From assembly GCA_027864655.1 (NCBI GenBank), contig JAQAZG010000005.1:62001-126000 (forward strand): a stretch of DNA of 64,000 nucleotides, read 5' to 3'. This DNA is from Oleispirillum naphthae. GTDB lineage: Bacteria; Pseudomonadota; Alphaproteobacteria; Rhodospirillales; Rhodospirillaceae. Under the pieces are notes generated by a model, which saw nothing but the letters and a program-made list of their open reading frames with translations, had not been told where the DNA came from and ran no database searches. Shown here one piece after another: positions 18,102-27,699 of the stretch. The position numbers and the translations under genes are program-made. Each line of letters opens with the position of its first letter. Within the stretch, counting starts at the first letter, position 1.

Positions 18102-18284
18102 CCTGGAAAACGAGACTCCGGTTCCGACCGGGCCGTTATGCCGGGAAAGGACCGTCCGGACAGAAGGGCAACCCTCGGAAATCCGGAAGAATCGGCAGCC
18201 GAACAGAGGAGTCGGGAGAGGATCGTGCGGCGCCGCCGGGGGGAGGGCCGAGAGACTCCGGGATGACCTCCCCATGAGGGTGGA

Positions 18285-19979
18285 ATGCAGATATCTGGTA
18301 CCTATGAACTGACGATGATCCTCGGCGCGGCGACCCTGCTGCTGTGGGGGGTCAGGATGGCGCGTACCGGCGTGATGCGCATCTACGGGTCGCAGATCCA
18401 CAAGACCCTGCCGCGCGCCCTGGACAACCCGGTGATTGCGCTTTTGATCGGCGCGGGCGCGGCCACCGCCCTGCAAAGCTCCATCGCGGTCGCGGTGTTC
18501 ACCTCCGGGCTCGCCGCGGTGGGGGTGATCCCGGTGGCGGACGGCCTGCTCCTGCTGCTCGGCGCGGATGCGGGCAGCGCCCTGGTGGCGGCGCTGCTCA
18601 CCCTCAATCTCAAGGCGATGTGGCCGATCCTGATGTTCGTCGGCTACCTGCTGCATGCGGTCTTCAGCGACACCGCCTCCCCCTTCAAGCAGGTCGGGCG
18701 GATCATGCTCGGCATCGCGATGATCCTCATCGCCCTCGCCTTCATGAGCCAGGTGTCGAGCTCGCTCGCCGCAAGCGGCCTGATCAAGATCATCGTCTCT
18801 TCGCTCGGCAGCGAACTGCTCATCGCGCTTCTGCTGTTCGCGGTGCTCACCTGGCTCGCGCACTCCTCCATCGCCATCCTTCTGTTCTGGGCGTCGCTGG
18901 TGCAGACCGGCGTCACCTCCGACCCCGACCTGATCATCGCCGCGCTCTTCGGCATCAACCTCGGCAACGCCCTGCCGCCGATCATCATGACCTGGAGCCA
19001 GGCGGCCCCGGCGCGGCGCATCGTCTTCGGCAACGCGCTGTTCAAGCTCACCGGCGTGGCCGCCGGTTTCATCTGCCTGCACCTGATCGACGGCCTCTAC
19101 GCCAGGATGCCGGGGGAGCCTGGCTTCCGCGTGATGATCCTCCACATCCTGTTCAACATCGCGCTGATCGTGATGTTCGCCGCCTTCGTCACGCCGATCG
19201 CCCGCGTCCTCGAAAAGTGGTTCGCCGATCCGCCCAAGCCCGCCGACGACGTGGGGCCGAAATACATTCCCACCGCCACCGCAACCGACGCCGGCGCCCG
19301 CCCCGAACTGCTGCCGGTGACCGCGCTGTCGCGCGAGGTGCTGCGCATCGTCGGCACCATCGAGACGATGCTGGAAACGACGCTGGAAATGCTGACCACC
19401 GGCGCGGCGGAGAAGGCGCAGGACATCGCCAAGATGGAAAGCAAGGTGGACACCCTGTTCACCGCGGTGCGCGCCTATGCGGTGGACCTCACCCGCAAGG
19501 GCATGAGCGACGAGGAGCAGCACAAGGTGACGGCGCTGCTGCGCTATACCGCCAGCCTGGAGAACGCGGGCGACGTGATCAGCAAGGCGATGGTCGGCAT
19601 CTCCAAGTCGATGAAGAAGGCGGGCCGCAGCTTCTCGCCGGAAGGCAAGGAGGAGATCGCCACCCTCTTCCACTACCTGGTCGGCAACACCCAGCTCGCC
19701 GCCGAGGTGATCATGGCGTGGAACCAGGACACCGCGGGCGTCCTGGTGCAGCGCAAGCGCGAACTCAAGAAGATGTGCACCGACAGCTCGGAACGGCACT
19801 TCGCCCGGCTGAGCGAGGGCATCTCGCGCACCATGGAAAGCAGCTCGGCCCACCTCGAACTGATCCTCAACATCCGCTGGATCAACGGCCAGGTCTCCTG
19901 CATCGCCTACGAGGCGCTGCCCGGCACGGAACCGGCGGACGAGGGCGTGGTGGAAGGCCTGAACGGCCACCCGGAGTGA
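18285..19979 (+). CDS. Na/Pi-cotransporter family protein with C-terminal PhoU-like domain
   Basis: Membrane protein of 564 residues. The N-terminal part (to about 310) has two inverted NptA-type repeats. The first carries the canonical ATALQSS motif; the equivalent site of the second reads LAHSSIA, so the Gln of the QSS pair is lost there. Residues from about 345 to 540 form a charged helical PhoU-like domain (SREVLRIVGTIETMLETTLE onward), the usual arrangement in bacterial Na+/phosphate cotransporters. A GAGGG-type site precedes the ATG at 18285. No phosphate genes adjoin it. Confidence 0.9.
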   Translation: MQISGTYELTMILGAATLLLWGVRMARTGVMRIYGSQIHKTLPRALDNPVIALLIGAGAATALQSSIAVAVFTSGLAAVGVIPVADGLLLLLGADAGSALVAALLTLNLKAMWPILMFVGYLLHAVFSDTASPFKQVGRIMLGIAMILIALAFMSQVSSSLAASGLIKIIVSSLGSELLIALLLFAVLTWLAHSSIAILLFWASLVQTGVTSDPDLIIAALFGINLGNALPPIIMTWSQAAPARRIVFGNALFKLTGVAAGFICLHLIDGLYARMPGEPGFRVMILHILFNIALIVMFAAFVTPIARVLEKWFADPPKPADDVGPKYIPTATATDAGARPELLPVTALSREVLRIVGTIETMLETTLEMLTTGAAEKAQDIAKMESKVDTLFTAVRAYAVDLTRKGMSDEEQHKVTALLRYTASLENAGDVISKAMVGISKSMKKAGRSFSPEGKEEIATLFHYLVGNTQLAAEVIMAWNQDTAGVLVQRKRELKKMCTDSSERHFARLSEGISRTMESSSAHLELILNIRWINGQVSCIAYEALPGTEPADEGVVEGLNGHPE

Positions 19980-20169
19980 GCGAGGGTGGTGCCCTGCCCT
20001 GGAATTGATCTGAGCTGGGAAAAGAAAGGGGGTATTCCTGCCTCGGGAAGGCCCGCTGGTACTCTCGCTGCCTTCGGCGGTCGGTTCCAGTGTTCTCTCA
20101 CGCCCCATTCCCTGTTTTCAAGGGGTTGATGGTGGTGCCGCATAGCCAGGAAAAGAGCAGGGGGCGATG
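19980..20169. other. Intergenic stretch without recognisable gene
   Basis: Between the Na/Pi gene and the AT-rich island. I see no convincing open frame, promoter or terminator. Composition falls gradually from the GC-rich gene into the island. Confidence 0.5.
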
Positions 20170-20546
20170 CACTTTTGCGCGTAATTGAGACGATGGCTTT
20201 ATCTCGGTAGATCTCTTCTAATGAAGCGCATGTTATTTTTATCTCAATATGTTTCTAGCATTATGATAAATATAAAAGCATATCAGGCATGTTTTAGGAG
20301 AGATGAGGATGGGCCGTGCACCAGGAGATACAAATTTATCGCTGCGTGAAAAGCGGTTAAAGGCGGAGAATGAAAAGCTTAAGGTGGAGAATGCCGCATT
20401 GAAAGAAAAAATAAAGATAGAGAAAAAGATATCAAAATTACGTTCAAAAGAATTGAAGAGCCGTATCGGCGATTAGGTTGGTTGATTCTGTTATCTAGAT
20501 TTAGTTTTTGCGTGAAGCGCCATCTGTCTACCATACGGTAGGATGG
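20170..20546. other. AT-rich island
   Basis: About 370 bases far richer in A and T than anything else in the window, holding the small gene at 20309-20476. At its right end is the hairpin 20520-20546, with paired arms CCATC/GATGG and CTACC/GGTAG and a TGT bulge. Composition alone suggests recent acquisition or a remnant of a mobile region; no transposase or direct repeats are visible. Confidence 0.6.
20309..20476 (+). CDS. Small charged coiled-coil protein, unknown function
   Basis: A 55-residue frame beginning MGRAPGD and ending KSRIGD. From about residue 11 it is a continuous Lys/Glu/Leu-rich amphipathic helix (REKRLKAENEKLKVENAALK) with leucines and alanines at heptad-like spacing, so a coiled coil or nucleic-acid-binding basic helix is likely. 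AGGAG at 20296-20300 is eight bases before the ATG, an ideal distance; an ATG six bases upstream has poorer spacing. Codon usage is AT-rich, unlike all neighbours. The N-terminal segment faintly recalls helix-turn-helix accessory proteins, but I assign no function. Confidence 0.6.
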   Translation: MGRAPGDTNLSLREKRLKAENEKLKVENAALKEKIKIEKKISKLRSKELKSRIGD

Positions 20547-20626
20547 CCCCATGGCGTTATACGCAAAGGCCAAAGTTATGGGGAGCGCGAGGGGACCGAG
20601 TCCCCTCGTAAGGTTTTGGTTTTTCC
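20547..20626. repeat. Composite intergenic repeat, copy 2 (single half)
   Basis: ATGGCGTTATACGCAAAG, AGTTATGGGGAGCG and the hairpin 20588-20608 (arms CGAGGGGAC/GTCCCCTCG, loop CGA), followed by GTTTTGGTTTTT. It lies five bases behind the stop of the XRE-cupin gene and would serve as its terminator on the minus strand. Only one half of the composite element is present. Confidence 0.78.
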
Positions 20627-20630
20627 CGCC

Positions 20631-21197
20631 TCAGAGGTACGGCGGGGTGCAGGCGGAGACCAGGGTGCAGGTTTCGTCGAAGGGATTGCGGAAGCGGTGG
20701 ATCTGGCGGCTGTCGAAGAGGTAGGAATCGCCCGGTCCGAGAATGAACTTGCGCCCCTCGACGGTGAGTTCGATCCGCCCGGAGATGACGACGCCGCCCT
20801 CCTGGCTTTCGTGCTTGAGCATCGAGCGTCCGGTGTCGGCGCCGGGCTGGTAGGTCTCGAAGAGAATCTGCAACTGGTGCTTGGCCGCGTCGCCGACCTG
20901 GCGGAAGGAGATCGCGCCCTTGTTCTTGCGCTCGATCTCGCAGGCGATCTCGATCATCTCGTCCTGGCCGAAGACGATGCGCTCCGCCGCCGGGATCTCC
21001 TGGCTGAAGAATTCCGACAGCGTCATCGGAATGCCCTCCAGCACCTTGCGCAGGCTCGCCACCGAGGGGCTGTTGCGGTTCTGCTCGATCAGCGAGATGG
21101 TGCCGTTGGTCACACCGGCGCGGCGCGCCAGTTCGCGCTGCGACATTCCGGCGGTCTCGCGCACCGCGCGCAGGCGGGTTCCGACATCGAAGTCCAT
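20631..21197 (-). CDS. XRE family regulator with cupin domain (PuuR-like)
   Basis: Transcription factor of 188 residues. A helix-turn-helix (about 8-62, AGMSQRELARRAGVTNGTIS) is joined to a C-terminal cupin (about 110-185). The whole length resembles E. coli PuuR, the putrescine-utilisation repressor, including ESLSEFF-like LSEFFSQE and the IFETYQPGADTG cupin entry. In this window the obvious targets would be the gabDT and polyamine-transport operons ten kilobases away, which share an operator. The inverted repeat at 21285-21302 beside its own promoter region may be an autoregulatory site. Confidence 0.88.
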   Translation of the reverse strand: MDFDVGTRLRAVRETAGMSQRELARRAGVTNGTISLIEQNRNSPSVASLRKVLEGIPMTLSEFFSQEIPAAERIVFGQDEMIEIACEIERKNKGAISFRQVGDAAKHQLQILFETYQPGADTGRSMLKHESQEGGVVISGRIELTVEGRKFILGPGDSYLFDSRQIHRFRNPFDETCTLVSACTPPYL

Positions 21198-21284
21198 ACG
21201 CGTCTCCCTCTCCCAACGCCTTCATAGTACGGGAAAAGTCTCCCCGGTCCAGTCCGGCGTTGGCTTTTCGCCGCGGGACGCCTA

Positions 21285-21302
21285 GTCTGGATTCTTCCAG
21301 AC
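21285..21302. promoter_or_regulatory. Inverted repeat between the PuuR-like and PanE-like genes
   Basis: GTCTGGA-TTCT-TCCAGAC, seven-base perfect arms with a four-base spacer, 19 bases before the PanE-like start. Candidate operator for the divergent pair. Confidence 0.5.
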
Positions 21303-21320
21303 GACAGGGAGTTTCCAAGC

Positions 21321-22250
21321 ATGCGCATTCTGGTGGTCGGCGCCGGCGGGATCGGCGGCTATTTCGGCGGGCGGCTGTTGCAGGCGGGCCGCGACGTGAC
21401 CTTTCTGGTGCGGCCGGGCCGCGCCAAGCTTCTCACCGAGAACGGCTTCACCATCAGGAGCCCGCTCGGCGACTACCACCACCCGACGCCGCCCCTGATC
21501 ACCGCCGACCGTCTGGACGGCGCGCCCTACGACCTGATCATCCTCAGCTGCAAGGCCTACGACCTCGCCGACGCGATGGCCTCCTTCGCCCCGGCGGTGG
21601 GGGAGGAGACGCTGATCCTGCCGCTGTTGAACGGCATGACCCACCTCGAATCCCTCGACGACCGCTTCGGCGCGGCGCATGTGCTGGGCGGGCTGTGCCT
21701 GATCTCCTCGGGCACCGACGAGACCGGCGCGATCCTCCACTTCAACCGGATGAACACCCTGGTGTTCGGCGCGCGCGCCGGCGGCCAGGCGGCCGAGGCC
21801 GGTCTGATCGCCGAGGCGCTGGGCGATGCCGGGTTCATCATGCGCCACAGCCAGGCGATCGTTCAGGAAATGTGGGAGAAGTGGGTGTTCATCGCGGTCG
21901 GCGCGGGGATCACCTGCCTGATGCGCGCCGCGGTCTGCGACATCATCGAGGCGGGCGGCGCGGGCGTGGTCAACGGCCTGTTCGAGGAATGCGCCGCGAT
22001 TTCCGCCGCCGCCGGGTTCCCGCCCGGCGAATGGCTGGCGAAGCAGAAGGAGTCCTTCCTGCTCAATCCGGAGTCCCCGCTGATGGCGTCGATGCTGCGC
22101 GACATCGAGCGCGGCGGCGCGGTGGAGGCCGACCATATCCTCGGCGCGCTGCTCGACCGTGCGCCGTGCGACGACGATGCGCCGCTCCTCACCCTCGCCT
22201 TTATGCACCTCAAGGCCTACGAGGCGCGCCGCGCCCGCGAGGCCTCGTAA
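21321..22250 (+). CDS. panE: 2-dehydropantoate 2-reductase (ketopantoate reductase family)
   Basis: NADPH-dependent reductase of 309 residues. The Rossmann motif GAGGIGG starts at residue 7, the conserved lysine is in LSCKAYD near residue 77, and the NGM segment follows (LLNGMTHLE). A C-terminal helical domain contains EMWEKWVF, matching the K-W of the family. In pantothenate synthesis the enzyme makes pantoate, but many paralogues act on other 2-oxo acids. No other pantothenate gene is nearby, so the physiological substrate is uncertain. Confidence 0.86.
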   Translation: MRILVVGAGGIGGYFGGRLLQAGRDVTFLVRPGRAKLLTENGFTIRSPLGDYHHPTPPLITADRLDGAPYDLIILSCKAYDLADAMASFAPAVGEETLILPLLNGMTHLESLDDRFGAAHVLGGLCLISSGTDETGAILHFNRMNTLVFGARAGGQAAEAGLIAEALGDAGFIMRHSQAIVQEMWEKWVFIAVGAGITCLMRAAVCDIIEAGGAGVVNGLFEECAAISAAAGFPPGEWLAKQKESFLLNPESPLMASMLRDIERGGAVEADHILGALLDRAPCDDDAPLLTLAFMHLKAYEARRAREAS

Positions 22251-22254
22251 CCGC

Positions 22255-23358
22255 TCAGAACGCGGCGCACGCCCCGCTCTTCGCCCCGGTGTCGAGGAAG
22301 GCTTCGAGGCAGTCGGCGTATTTGTCGGTGAATTCCCGCGTCGCCGCGCCGTAGTGGCCGGAGGGATTGCCGTCCGCGTCCTTGCGGACGAGCATGCGCG
22401 GGTCGTTCTCGTAGATCACCACCGCGGCCTGGCCGCGCGCGGCGAAGGCTTGCCGCGCCAGCGCCGCTTTCTCTTCCGCCTGCGGGTTGTAGGGGTCCTT
22501 GCCGAAGAAGGCGATGGCGATGCGCGGCGCCGCGGGCAGGCGTTCGACGGTCTGCCGCCACTCGTCGGGGGCGGAAAGCACGCTGGCGCTGCCGGTGCCG
22601 TTTTCCGCCGGGGCGGTGGCGAGCACCGCATCGACCAGCGGCGCGGCCTTGGCGTTCTCCAGGATGTGCAGGCTCTGGATCGCGCCGCGCGACTGCCCGG
22701 CCAGCACGATGCGCTTGTAGCCCAGTGCCTTGAGTTGCGGCAGCGAGGACTCGAGGTGGGAAAGCGCCCACCACAGCTGGTCGTAGTCGGGGTCGCGGTC
22801 GAAGCGCAGGATATCCCACCCCGCGAGGTTGAGCCGGTTGACGATGGGATAGGCCGCGCCCTTGCGCTGGTCGATCGTGCCGTGCTTGCCGTGCTGCCAG
22901 ACGATCACGCCCTTGGCCCGCTCGGGGCCGCGGTAAAAGTATTCCGGTCCGGAGGTGAAGTCGCCGACGCTGAAGGATATCTCGCGCAGCGCATATGCCG
23001 CGCCGGGATGGACGATCTCCGCATCCGCGGCATAGACCGCGCAGGCGTTCTCCCGCTTTGCCTTGGCCTCCCGCGCGGCGCAGTATTTGAGCGCCCCCTC
23101 GGCGGCTTTTTCGCGCGAGGCGTGGCTCCACGCGGTGCCGAAAGCGCCGTCCGGCGAGACCGCGAAGGCGCGGTGTCCCGGCATGCCGAGGAAGAGGCCG
23201 CGCCAGATCGAGAGAATCTCCTCGGAGCGGGCCGGCCCCCGGTACTCGGTGAGGCGGGCGATCTCCGCATCGGTGTGCGGCACGAACGGCGTTTCGGCGC
23301 GGACCGGCGCGGCGAACAGCGCGGCGGCGCAGGCGGCGGACACTATGGGGAGTTTCAT
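22255..23358 (-). CDS. Secreted alpha/beta hydrolase
   Basis: Periplasmic protein of 367 residues with a signal peptide of about 21 residues (ending PVRA-ETP). The nucleophile elbow is GQSRG with Ser223. An Asp in the YENDPRML region and a His in PSGHYGAA near 330 are candidate triad partners. The segment around 65-115 (AVSPDGAFGTAW, then KYCAAREAKAKRENACAVYA) resembles the DUF4189-type Cys-containing module fused before the hydrolase fold. The cysteines suggest disulfides. The reaction is unknown. It stands alone between convergent and divergent neighbours. Confidence 0.82.
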   Translation of the reverse strand: MKLPIVSAACAAALFAAPVRAETPFVPHTDAEIARLTEYRGPARSEEILSIWRGLFLGMPGHRAFAVSPDGAFGTAWSHASREKAAEGALKYCAAREAKAKRENACAVYAADAEIVHPGAAYALREISFSVGDFTSGPEYFYRGPERAKGVIVWQHGKHGTIDQRKGAAYPIVNRLNLAGWDILRFDRDPDYDQLWWALSHLESSLPQLKALGYKRIVLAGQSRGAIQSLHILENAKAAPLVDAVLATAPAENGTGSASVLSAPDEWRQTVERLPAAPRIAIAFFGKDPYNPQAEEKAALARQAFAARGQAAVVIYENDPRMLVRKDADGNPSGHYGAATREFTDKYADCLEAFLDTGAKSGACAAF

Positions 23359-23447
23359 CGGCGATCGGGCCTCCTCTGCCGGACGGCAGGGAGGGTCGGG
23401 GAAAAATGCGGCGAATCCGTGGTGGATTCACCGCATTCCAAGGACCA

Positions 23448-24767
23448 TCAGCCGAGGCCGGGGATTTCCACCCCCGCCACCTGGACCAGCAGCACCAGGT
23501 TGAGCGCCAGCACGATGGCGCAGCCGACCACCGCGGCGATCTGCACCGGGCGCGGGTTGGCGAAGCGGCCCATGATGTCGCGCCGCCCGGTGAACCACAC
23601 CAGGGCGAGCATCGGCACCGGCAGGGCGAAGCTCAGCACCACCTGGCTCAGCACCAGGGCGTGGGTGGCGTTGACCCCCAGGCCGACGACGGCGAAGGCC
23701 GGGGCCATGGTGACCAGGCGGCGCAGCCACACCGGGATGGAAAAGCCGACGAAGCCCTGCATGATCATCTGCCCGGCCATGGTGCCGACCACCGAACTGG
23801 AGACGCCGGAGAAGATCAGCGAGACCAGGAAGATCGCCGCCGCGCCCGCGCCGAGAAGCGGCGTGAGGGTGTGATAGGCGGTCTCGATCTCGGCGACGTC
23901 GGGGTGCCCGGCGTGGAAGGCGGCGGAGGCCATCATCACCATCGCCATGTTGACCAGCCCGGCGATGGCGAGGGCGATCACCACCTCGCGGTGGGAGAAG
24001 CGCACCAGCTTGCCGCGTTCCGCCTCGTCGCGCGCCGGGGCGCGGTTCTGGGTGAGGCCGGAGTGCAGGTAGACGGCGTGCGGCATCACCGTGGCGCCGA
24101 TGATCCCCACCGCGATGGTCAGCGCCCCGGCGTCGGGCAGGCGCGGCACCGCCACCCCGGCGGCGACGCCGCTCCACGAGATCGGGGCGATCAGCACCTC
24201 GACGAGGTAGCACAGGCCGATGGTGCCGACCATCGCGCCGATGACGACCTCCATGCGGCGGAAGCCGGAACGCTCCAGCAGCAGGATGGCGTAGGTGACG
24301 ATGGCGGTCACCGTCATCCCCGCCATCAGCGGCATGTCGAACAGCAGCGCCAGGCCGATCGCGCCGCCGACGAACTCGGCGAGGTCGGTGGCCATCGCCG
24401 CCACCTCGCTCACCGCCCACATCGCCCAGACCAGGGGCGCGGGCAGGCGGTCGCGGCAGACCTCGGCGAGGTTGCGGTTGGTGACGATGCCGAGCTTGGC
24501 GGACAGCGCCTGGAACAGCATGGCGATGAGGTTGGCGGCGACCACCACCCAGAGCAGGGCATAGCCGTAGTGCGCGCCCGCCTGGATGTTGGTGGCGAAG
24601 TTGCCGGGGTCCATGTAGGCGATCGAGGCGATCACCGCCGGACCGGCGAACAGGAGAGAGGAGGAGAGGCCGCGGCGCCGCCCGGCGAGCGCCTCGCGGA
24701 TGGCGATGGTGGTCGGGTCGGCCAATCCGGCGGCGGGGTAGGCCTGGGCGATTGCCTGCGATGTCAT
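23448..24767 (-). CDS. mntH: Nramp-family manganese/iron transporter
   Basis: Proton-coupled divalent metal importer of 439 residues with about eleven helices. The metal-binding DPGN motif is at residues 53-56 and the helix-6 MPH motif lies near 228 (GATVMPHAVYLHS). Length and motifs fit MntH. It is divergent from an MntR-type gene. The 172-base gap between them contains a Fur-box-like sequence and an MntR-like TAGC/GCTA repeat, so metal-dependent repression is very likely. Confidence 0.95.
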   Translation of the reverse strand: MTSQAIAQAYPAAGLADPTTIAIREALAGRRRGLSSSLLFAGPAVIASIAYMDPGNFATNIQAGAHYGYALLWVVVAANLIAMLFQALSAKLGIVTNRNLAEVCRDRLPAPLVWAMWAVSEVAAMATDLAEFVGGAIGLALLFDMPLMAGMTVTAIVTYAILLLERSGFRRMEVVIGAMVGTIGLCYLVEVLIAPISWSGVAAGVAVPRLPDAGALTIAVGIIGATVMPHAVYLHSGLTQNRAPARDEAERGKLVRFSHREVVIALAIAGLVNMAMVMMASAAFHAGHPDVAEIETAYHTLTPLLGAGAAAIFLVSLIFSGVSSSVVGTMAGQMIMQGFVGFSIPVWLRRLVTMAPAFAVVGLGVNATHALVLSQVVLSFALPVPMLALVWFTGRRDIMGRFANPRPVQIAAVVGCAIVLALNLVLLVQVAGVEIPGLG

Positions 24768-24783
24768 GGCCCTCTCCTGTAAA

Positions 24784-24798
24784 TGAGAAGCATTCTCA
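24784..24798. promoter_or_regulatory. Fur-box-like inverted repeat before mntH
   Basis: TGAGAAGCATTCTCA: arms TGAGAA/TTCTCA with a three-base spacer, 17 bases from the mntH start. It resembles the GAGAAT-type half sites of Fur boxes and is closely echoed at 33086-33100 before copZ. Confidence 0.6.
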
Positions 24799-24801
24799 AT
24801 A

Positions 24802-24813
24802 TAGCTTACGCTA
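24802..24813. promoter_or_regulatory. Candidate MntR operator
   Basis: TAGC-TTAC-GCTA, an inverted repeat with the TAGC/GCTA half sites seen in enterobacterial MntR boxes. It lies between mntH and mntR. Confidence 0.5.
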
Positions 24814-24939
24814 AATCTTATGCAAGAGGCTTCAGCATGTGCCCCGTGCTATCCCGACAACGAATTGGCGGAAAAGGGTTTTCCACGGCGGGTGGATTGC
24901 GCGGAAGGGCGGGTTTGGCTATTCTGGAGGACGACTCGC

Positions 24940-25407
24940 ATGGAGAGACGCATGGCCGCCGTAAAGCCCCCCGCCCGCAAGGAGCGCCGCCTGCTGACGC
25001 CGGAGACCCACGTCGAGGGCTTCCGCCTGGCGCGCGCGGTGCGCCGCGTCGAACTGGTGGAGGACTATGTGGAGCTGATCGCCGACCTCATCGACGCGGG
25101 CGGCGAGGCGCGGCAGGTGGACATCGCGGCGCGCATGGGCGTGGCGCAGCCCACGGTGGCGCGCATGCTCGCCCGCATGGCCGAGGACGGCCTGGTGGAC
25201 AAGGAACCCTATCGCGGCGTCTTCCTCACTCCGGCAGGCCGCCGCCTGGCGGAAGAGAGCCGCGACCGCCACCAGGTGGTGGAGGCCTTCCTGCTCTCCA
25301 TCGGCGTTCCCGCGGAAACCGCGCGCAAGGACGCGGAGGGCATCGAGCACCACGTCAGCCGCGAAACCCTGGAAACCATGCGCCGCCGGCTGGCGAAGCA
25401 GGGGTGA
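24940..25407 (+). CDS. mntR: Manganese-responsive regulator of the DtxR/MntR family
   Basis: Metalloregulator of 155 residues, the length of E. coli MntR. The N-terminal winged helix contains [20 protein letters not shown]. The dimerisation part carries metal-ligand candidates: Asp/Glu in LVEDYVE, His in RDRHQVVE, and the Glu-x-x-Glu/His cluster in [12 protein letters not shown]. The ATG at 24940 has GGAGG nine bases upstream; ATG 24952 is an alternative. The divergent position makes mntH its evident target. A stem of AACGGC type follows the stop. Confidence 0.92.
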   Translation: MERRMAAVKPPARKERRLLTPETHVEGFRLARAVRRVELVEDYVELIADLIDAGGEARQVDIAARMGVAQPTVARMLARMAEDGLVDKEPYRGVFLTPAGRRLAEESRDRHQVVEAFLLSIGVPAETARKDAEGIEHHVSRETLETMRRRLAKQG

Positions 25408-25415
25408 GACAAAAA

Positions 25416-25440
25416 AACGGCGGCCGAAGGGCTGCCGTTT
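25416..25440 (+). terminator. Terminator behind mntR
   Basis: Ten-pair stem AACGGCGGCC/GGCTGCCGTT (one G-T pair) with a GAAG loop; short T run. It is also the barrier against the convergent chemoreceptor gene. Confidence 0.7.
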
Positions 25441-25461
25441 CCGCGTTGGGGAGGGGATGCC

Positions 25462-27480
25462 TCAGGCCTGCTTGGCGCCGGCGCTCGCCGAGCGCACCTC
25501 CTCGATGAAGCGCTCCACGTCGCCCTTCATCGCGTCCGACTTCTGCGACAGCGCCTTCGCCGCCTCCTGCACGGTGCGCGAGGCGTTGCCGGTTTCCTGT
25601 GCGCCCGCATTCAGGCCTGCGATGTTCTCGCTCACCTCCTGGGCGCTGTTCGCCGCCTGCGAGATGCTGCGCGCGATGTCGGCGGTGGTGGCCTGCTGTT
25701 CCTCCACCGCGGCGGCGACCGAGGCGGTGATCGAGGTGACCGAGGACATCACCTGGGAGATCGCGGCGATCTCCTTGGCGGTGGTCTGGCTCGCCTCCTG
25801 CACCGCCATCACCTGGCTCGAGATCTCCTCGGTGGCGCGCGCCGTCTGGTTGGCGAGGTTCTTCACTTCGCCCGCGACCACGGCGAAACCCTTGCCCGCC
25901 TCGCCCGCGCGCGCCGCCTCGATGGTGGCGTTGAGGGCGAGAAGGTTGGTCTGGCTCGCCACGTCGTTGATCATCTGCACCACCTCGCCGATCTTCTGGG
26001 CGGTGGTCTCCAGGCTGCCGACCAGGGCCTCGGCGTGGGCGGTCTGCTCCGCCGCCTGCTTGACGATGGCGTCGGCCTCGTCGATGCGGCGGGCGATCTC
26101 GGAGATCGACATGTTCATCTGCTCGGTGGCGGCGGCGACGGAATCGACGCTGCTGGAGGATTCCTGCGCCGCGTTGGCCACCGCGTTGGTCTGCATCGAG
26201 GTCTGCTCCGCCACCGCCGACATCGTGGTGGAGGTCGCCTCCAGCCCCTGCGCCGCGGCCAGCAGGTCGCCGATCGAGGCGCGCATGCGGTCGTTGAACT
26301 CCAGCGTCAGGGACTGCACCTTGAGCGCCCGCTCCTCGCGTGCCTTGCGCTCGCGTTCCGCCTCCTGTGCGGCAACCCTGCGGGTGAGGGCGTTCTGCCG
26401 CCAGGCGTCCACCGCCACCGCGATGCCGCCGATCTCGTCGTGGCGGCCGGTGTGCGGCACGGTGACATCGAAGCTGCCGTTCGCCAGAACCTTGAGCGCG
26501 TCCGCGATGTCGCGGATCGGCCGCCCGATCGAGCGCCCGAGCCTCCACGAAAAGAAGAAGGAGCCGAGCAGCACCACCAGCGAGATGGCGAGTTGGGTGC
26601 GCAGGGTCGATTTGAAGCCGTCGATGCGCACCGCGAGCAGGCGGTCGAGTTCGTCGTTGCCTGCGACCGAAAGGGTGCGGCCCGCCGCGTGCAGCGCCGC
26701 CCCGGCGGCGGAGAGTTCGGCGGCGGTCGGGCGCGTGCCGTTGCCCGCCATCGCGTCGAGCTTGCCGATCAGGGTGGCGCGCGCCGCGGTGAAGGCCGCA
26801 TACGGGGCTTCCAGCGCCGCCTTGGTGGTGCCGGTGAGGTTGCCGCGGATCGCCGAGGCGACGTCGGTCGCCACGCCGTCCAGCGCCCCCGTCAACTCGC
26901 CTTTGAGCGAGACGAAGCCGAGCATCTGCTCCATCGAGACCTGCCCGGCGGTCAGCATCTTCTGCGCCGCATCGAGCGTCTTGAGCGTGGCGACCTCGGT
27001 GGCGGGCAGCTTCACCGTGATCAGGTCCTGCACGTAGTAGCTGTCGAGATCGGGGTCGAGGGTGAGGTTGGAACCGTCCTGCACCCGCGTGATGTGGGTG
27101 GAAGCCGCCTCCATCGCCGGGAAGTAGGCGGCAAGGCCGCTCCCCTTGGGCAGCGCCGCCGCGGCGGCCACCGCCTTGGCCGCGGCCGCGGCGGGCTCCA
27201 CCGTGTTCATCGCGGCGGCGAGTTCGGCATCCTTGGCCTTCGCCGCGGCGGCGGCGCGGCCGAGAGCCGCGGCATCGCCCTTGCCGATGGCGAGGTTGAC
27301 CAGAGCGTCCATCTCGTCGCGCAGCACCCGGAAATACCGGCTGCCGCTCATCTCCTGCTCGGAGAAGACGATGCTGACGTTGGTCTGGCCGACGAAGAAA
27401 TAGGTAAGAAGAAAAACCGGAAGCAGAAAAGTCGCGGAGAGAGCCGTCAACTTGGCGTTGATGCGTAATTTGTCCAGCAT
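25462..27480 (-). CDS. Methyl-accepting chemotaxis protein
   Basis: Transmembrane chemoreceptor of 672 residues. Helix 1 is about residues 12-30. A long Ala-rich helical periplasmic domain reaches to about 310 and contains a [18 protein letters not shown] stretch. Helix 2 lies near 310-330 with a HAMP domain after it ([20 protein letters not shown]). The cytoplasmic signalling hairpin from about 420 has the tip region [33 protein letters not shown] and [20 protein letters not shown]. The ligand is unknown; no che genes are adjacent. Confidence 0.93.
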   Translation of the reverse strand: MLDKLRINAKLTALSATFLLPVFLLTYFFVGQTNVSIVFSEQEMSGSRYFRVLRDEMDALVNLAIGKGDAAALGRAAAAAKAKDAELAAAMNTVEPAAAAAKAVAAAAALPKGSGLAAYFPAMEAASTHITRVQDGSNLTLDPDLDSYYVQDLITVKLPATEVATLKTLDAAQKMLTAGQVSMEQMLGFVSLKGELTGALDGVATDVASAIRGNLTGTTKAALEAPYAAFTAARATLIGKLDAMAGNGTRPTAAELSAAGAALHAAGRTLSVAGNDELDRLLAVRIDGFKSTLRTQLAISLVVLLGSFFFSWRLGRSIGRPIRDIADALKVLANGSFDVTVPHTGRHDEIGGIAVAVDAWRQNALTRRVAAQEAERERKAREERALKVQSLTLEFNDRMRASIGDLLAAAQGLEATSTTMSAVAEQTSMQTNAVANAAQESSSSVDSVAAATEQMNMSISEIARRIDEADAIVKQAAEQTAHAEALVGSLETTAQKIGEVVQMINDVASQTNLLALNATIEAARAGEAGKGFAVVAGEVKNLANQTARATEEISSQVMAVQEASQTTAKEIAAISQVMSSVTSITASVAAAVEEQQATTADIARSISQAANSAQEVSENIAGLNAGAQETGNASRTVQEAAKALSQKSDAMKGDVERFIEEVRSASAGAKQA

Positions 27481-27699
27481 GAGTCTTTTTTCCCCCAGCC
27501 GCTTACCCCCTTGTGCCGCACCGCGGCGCGCGCGACACGAGAACGTATTCCGATTTTTGTGAAACCCCTTGAAACGACGTAATGGAGTAAGTGTGTCTTT
27601 TTTTATGGCGCTCCGTCAAGGCGGCAAAGACATGCATAAGATTCATGCAAATGCGCCAATTTTGCAGGGCGCGGCGCGCGGGGCTGGACAGCCGCCCTC

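Noticed and set aside
20520..20546. Hairpin resembling part of a tRNA
   Set aside because: No acceptor, D- or T-arm can be built around it, and no CCA end follows.
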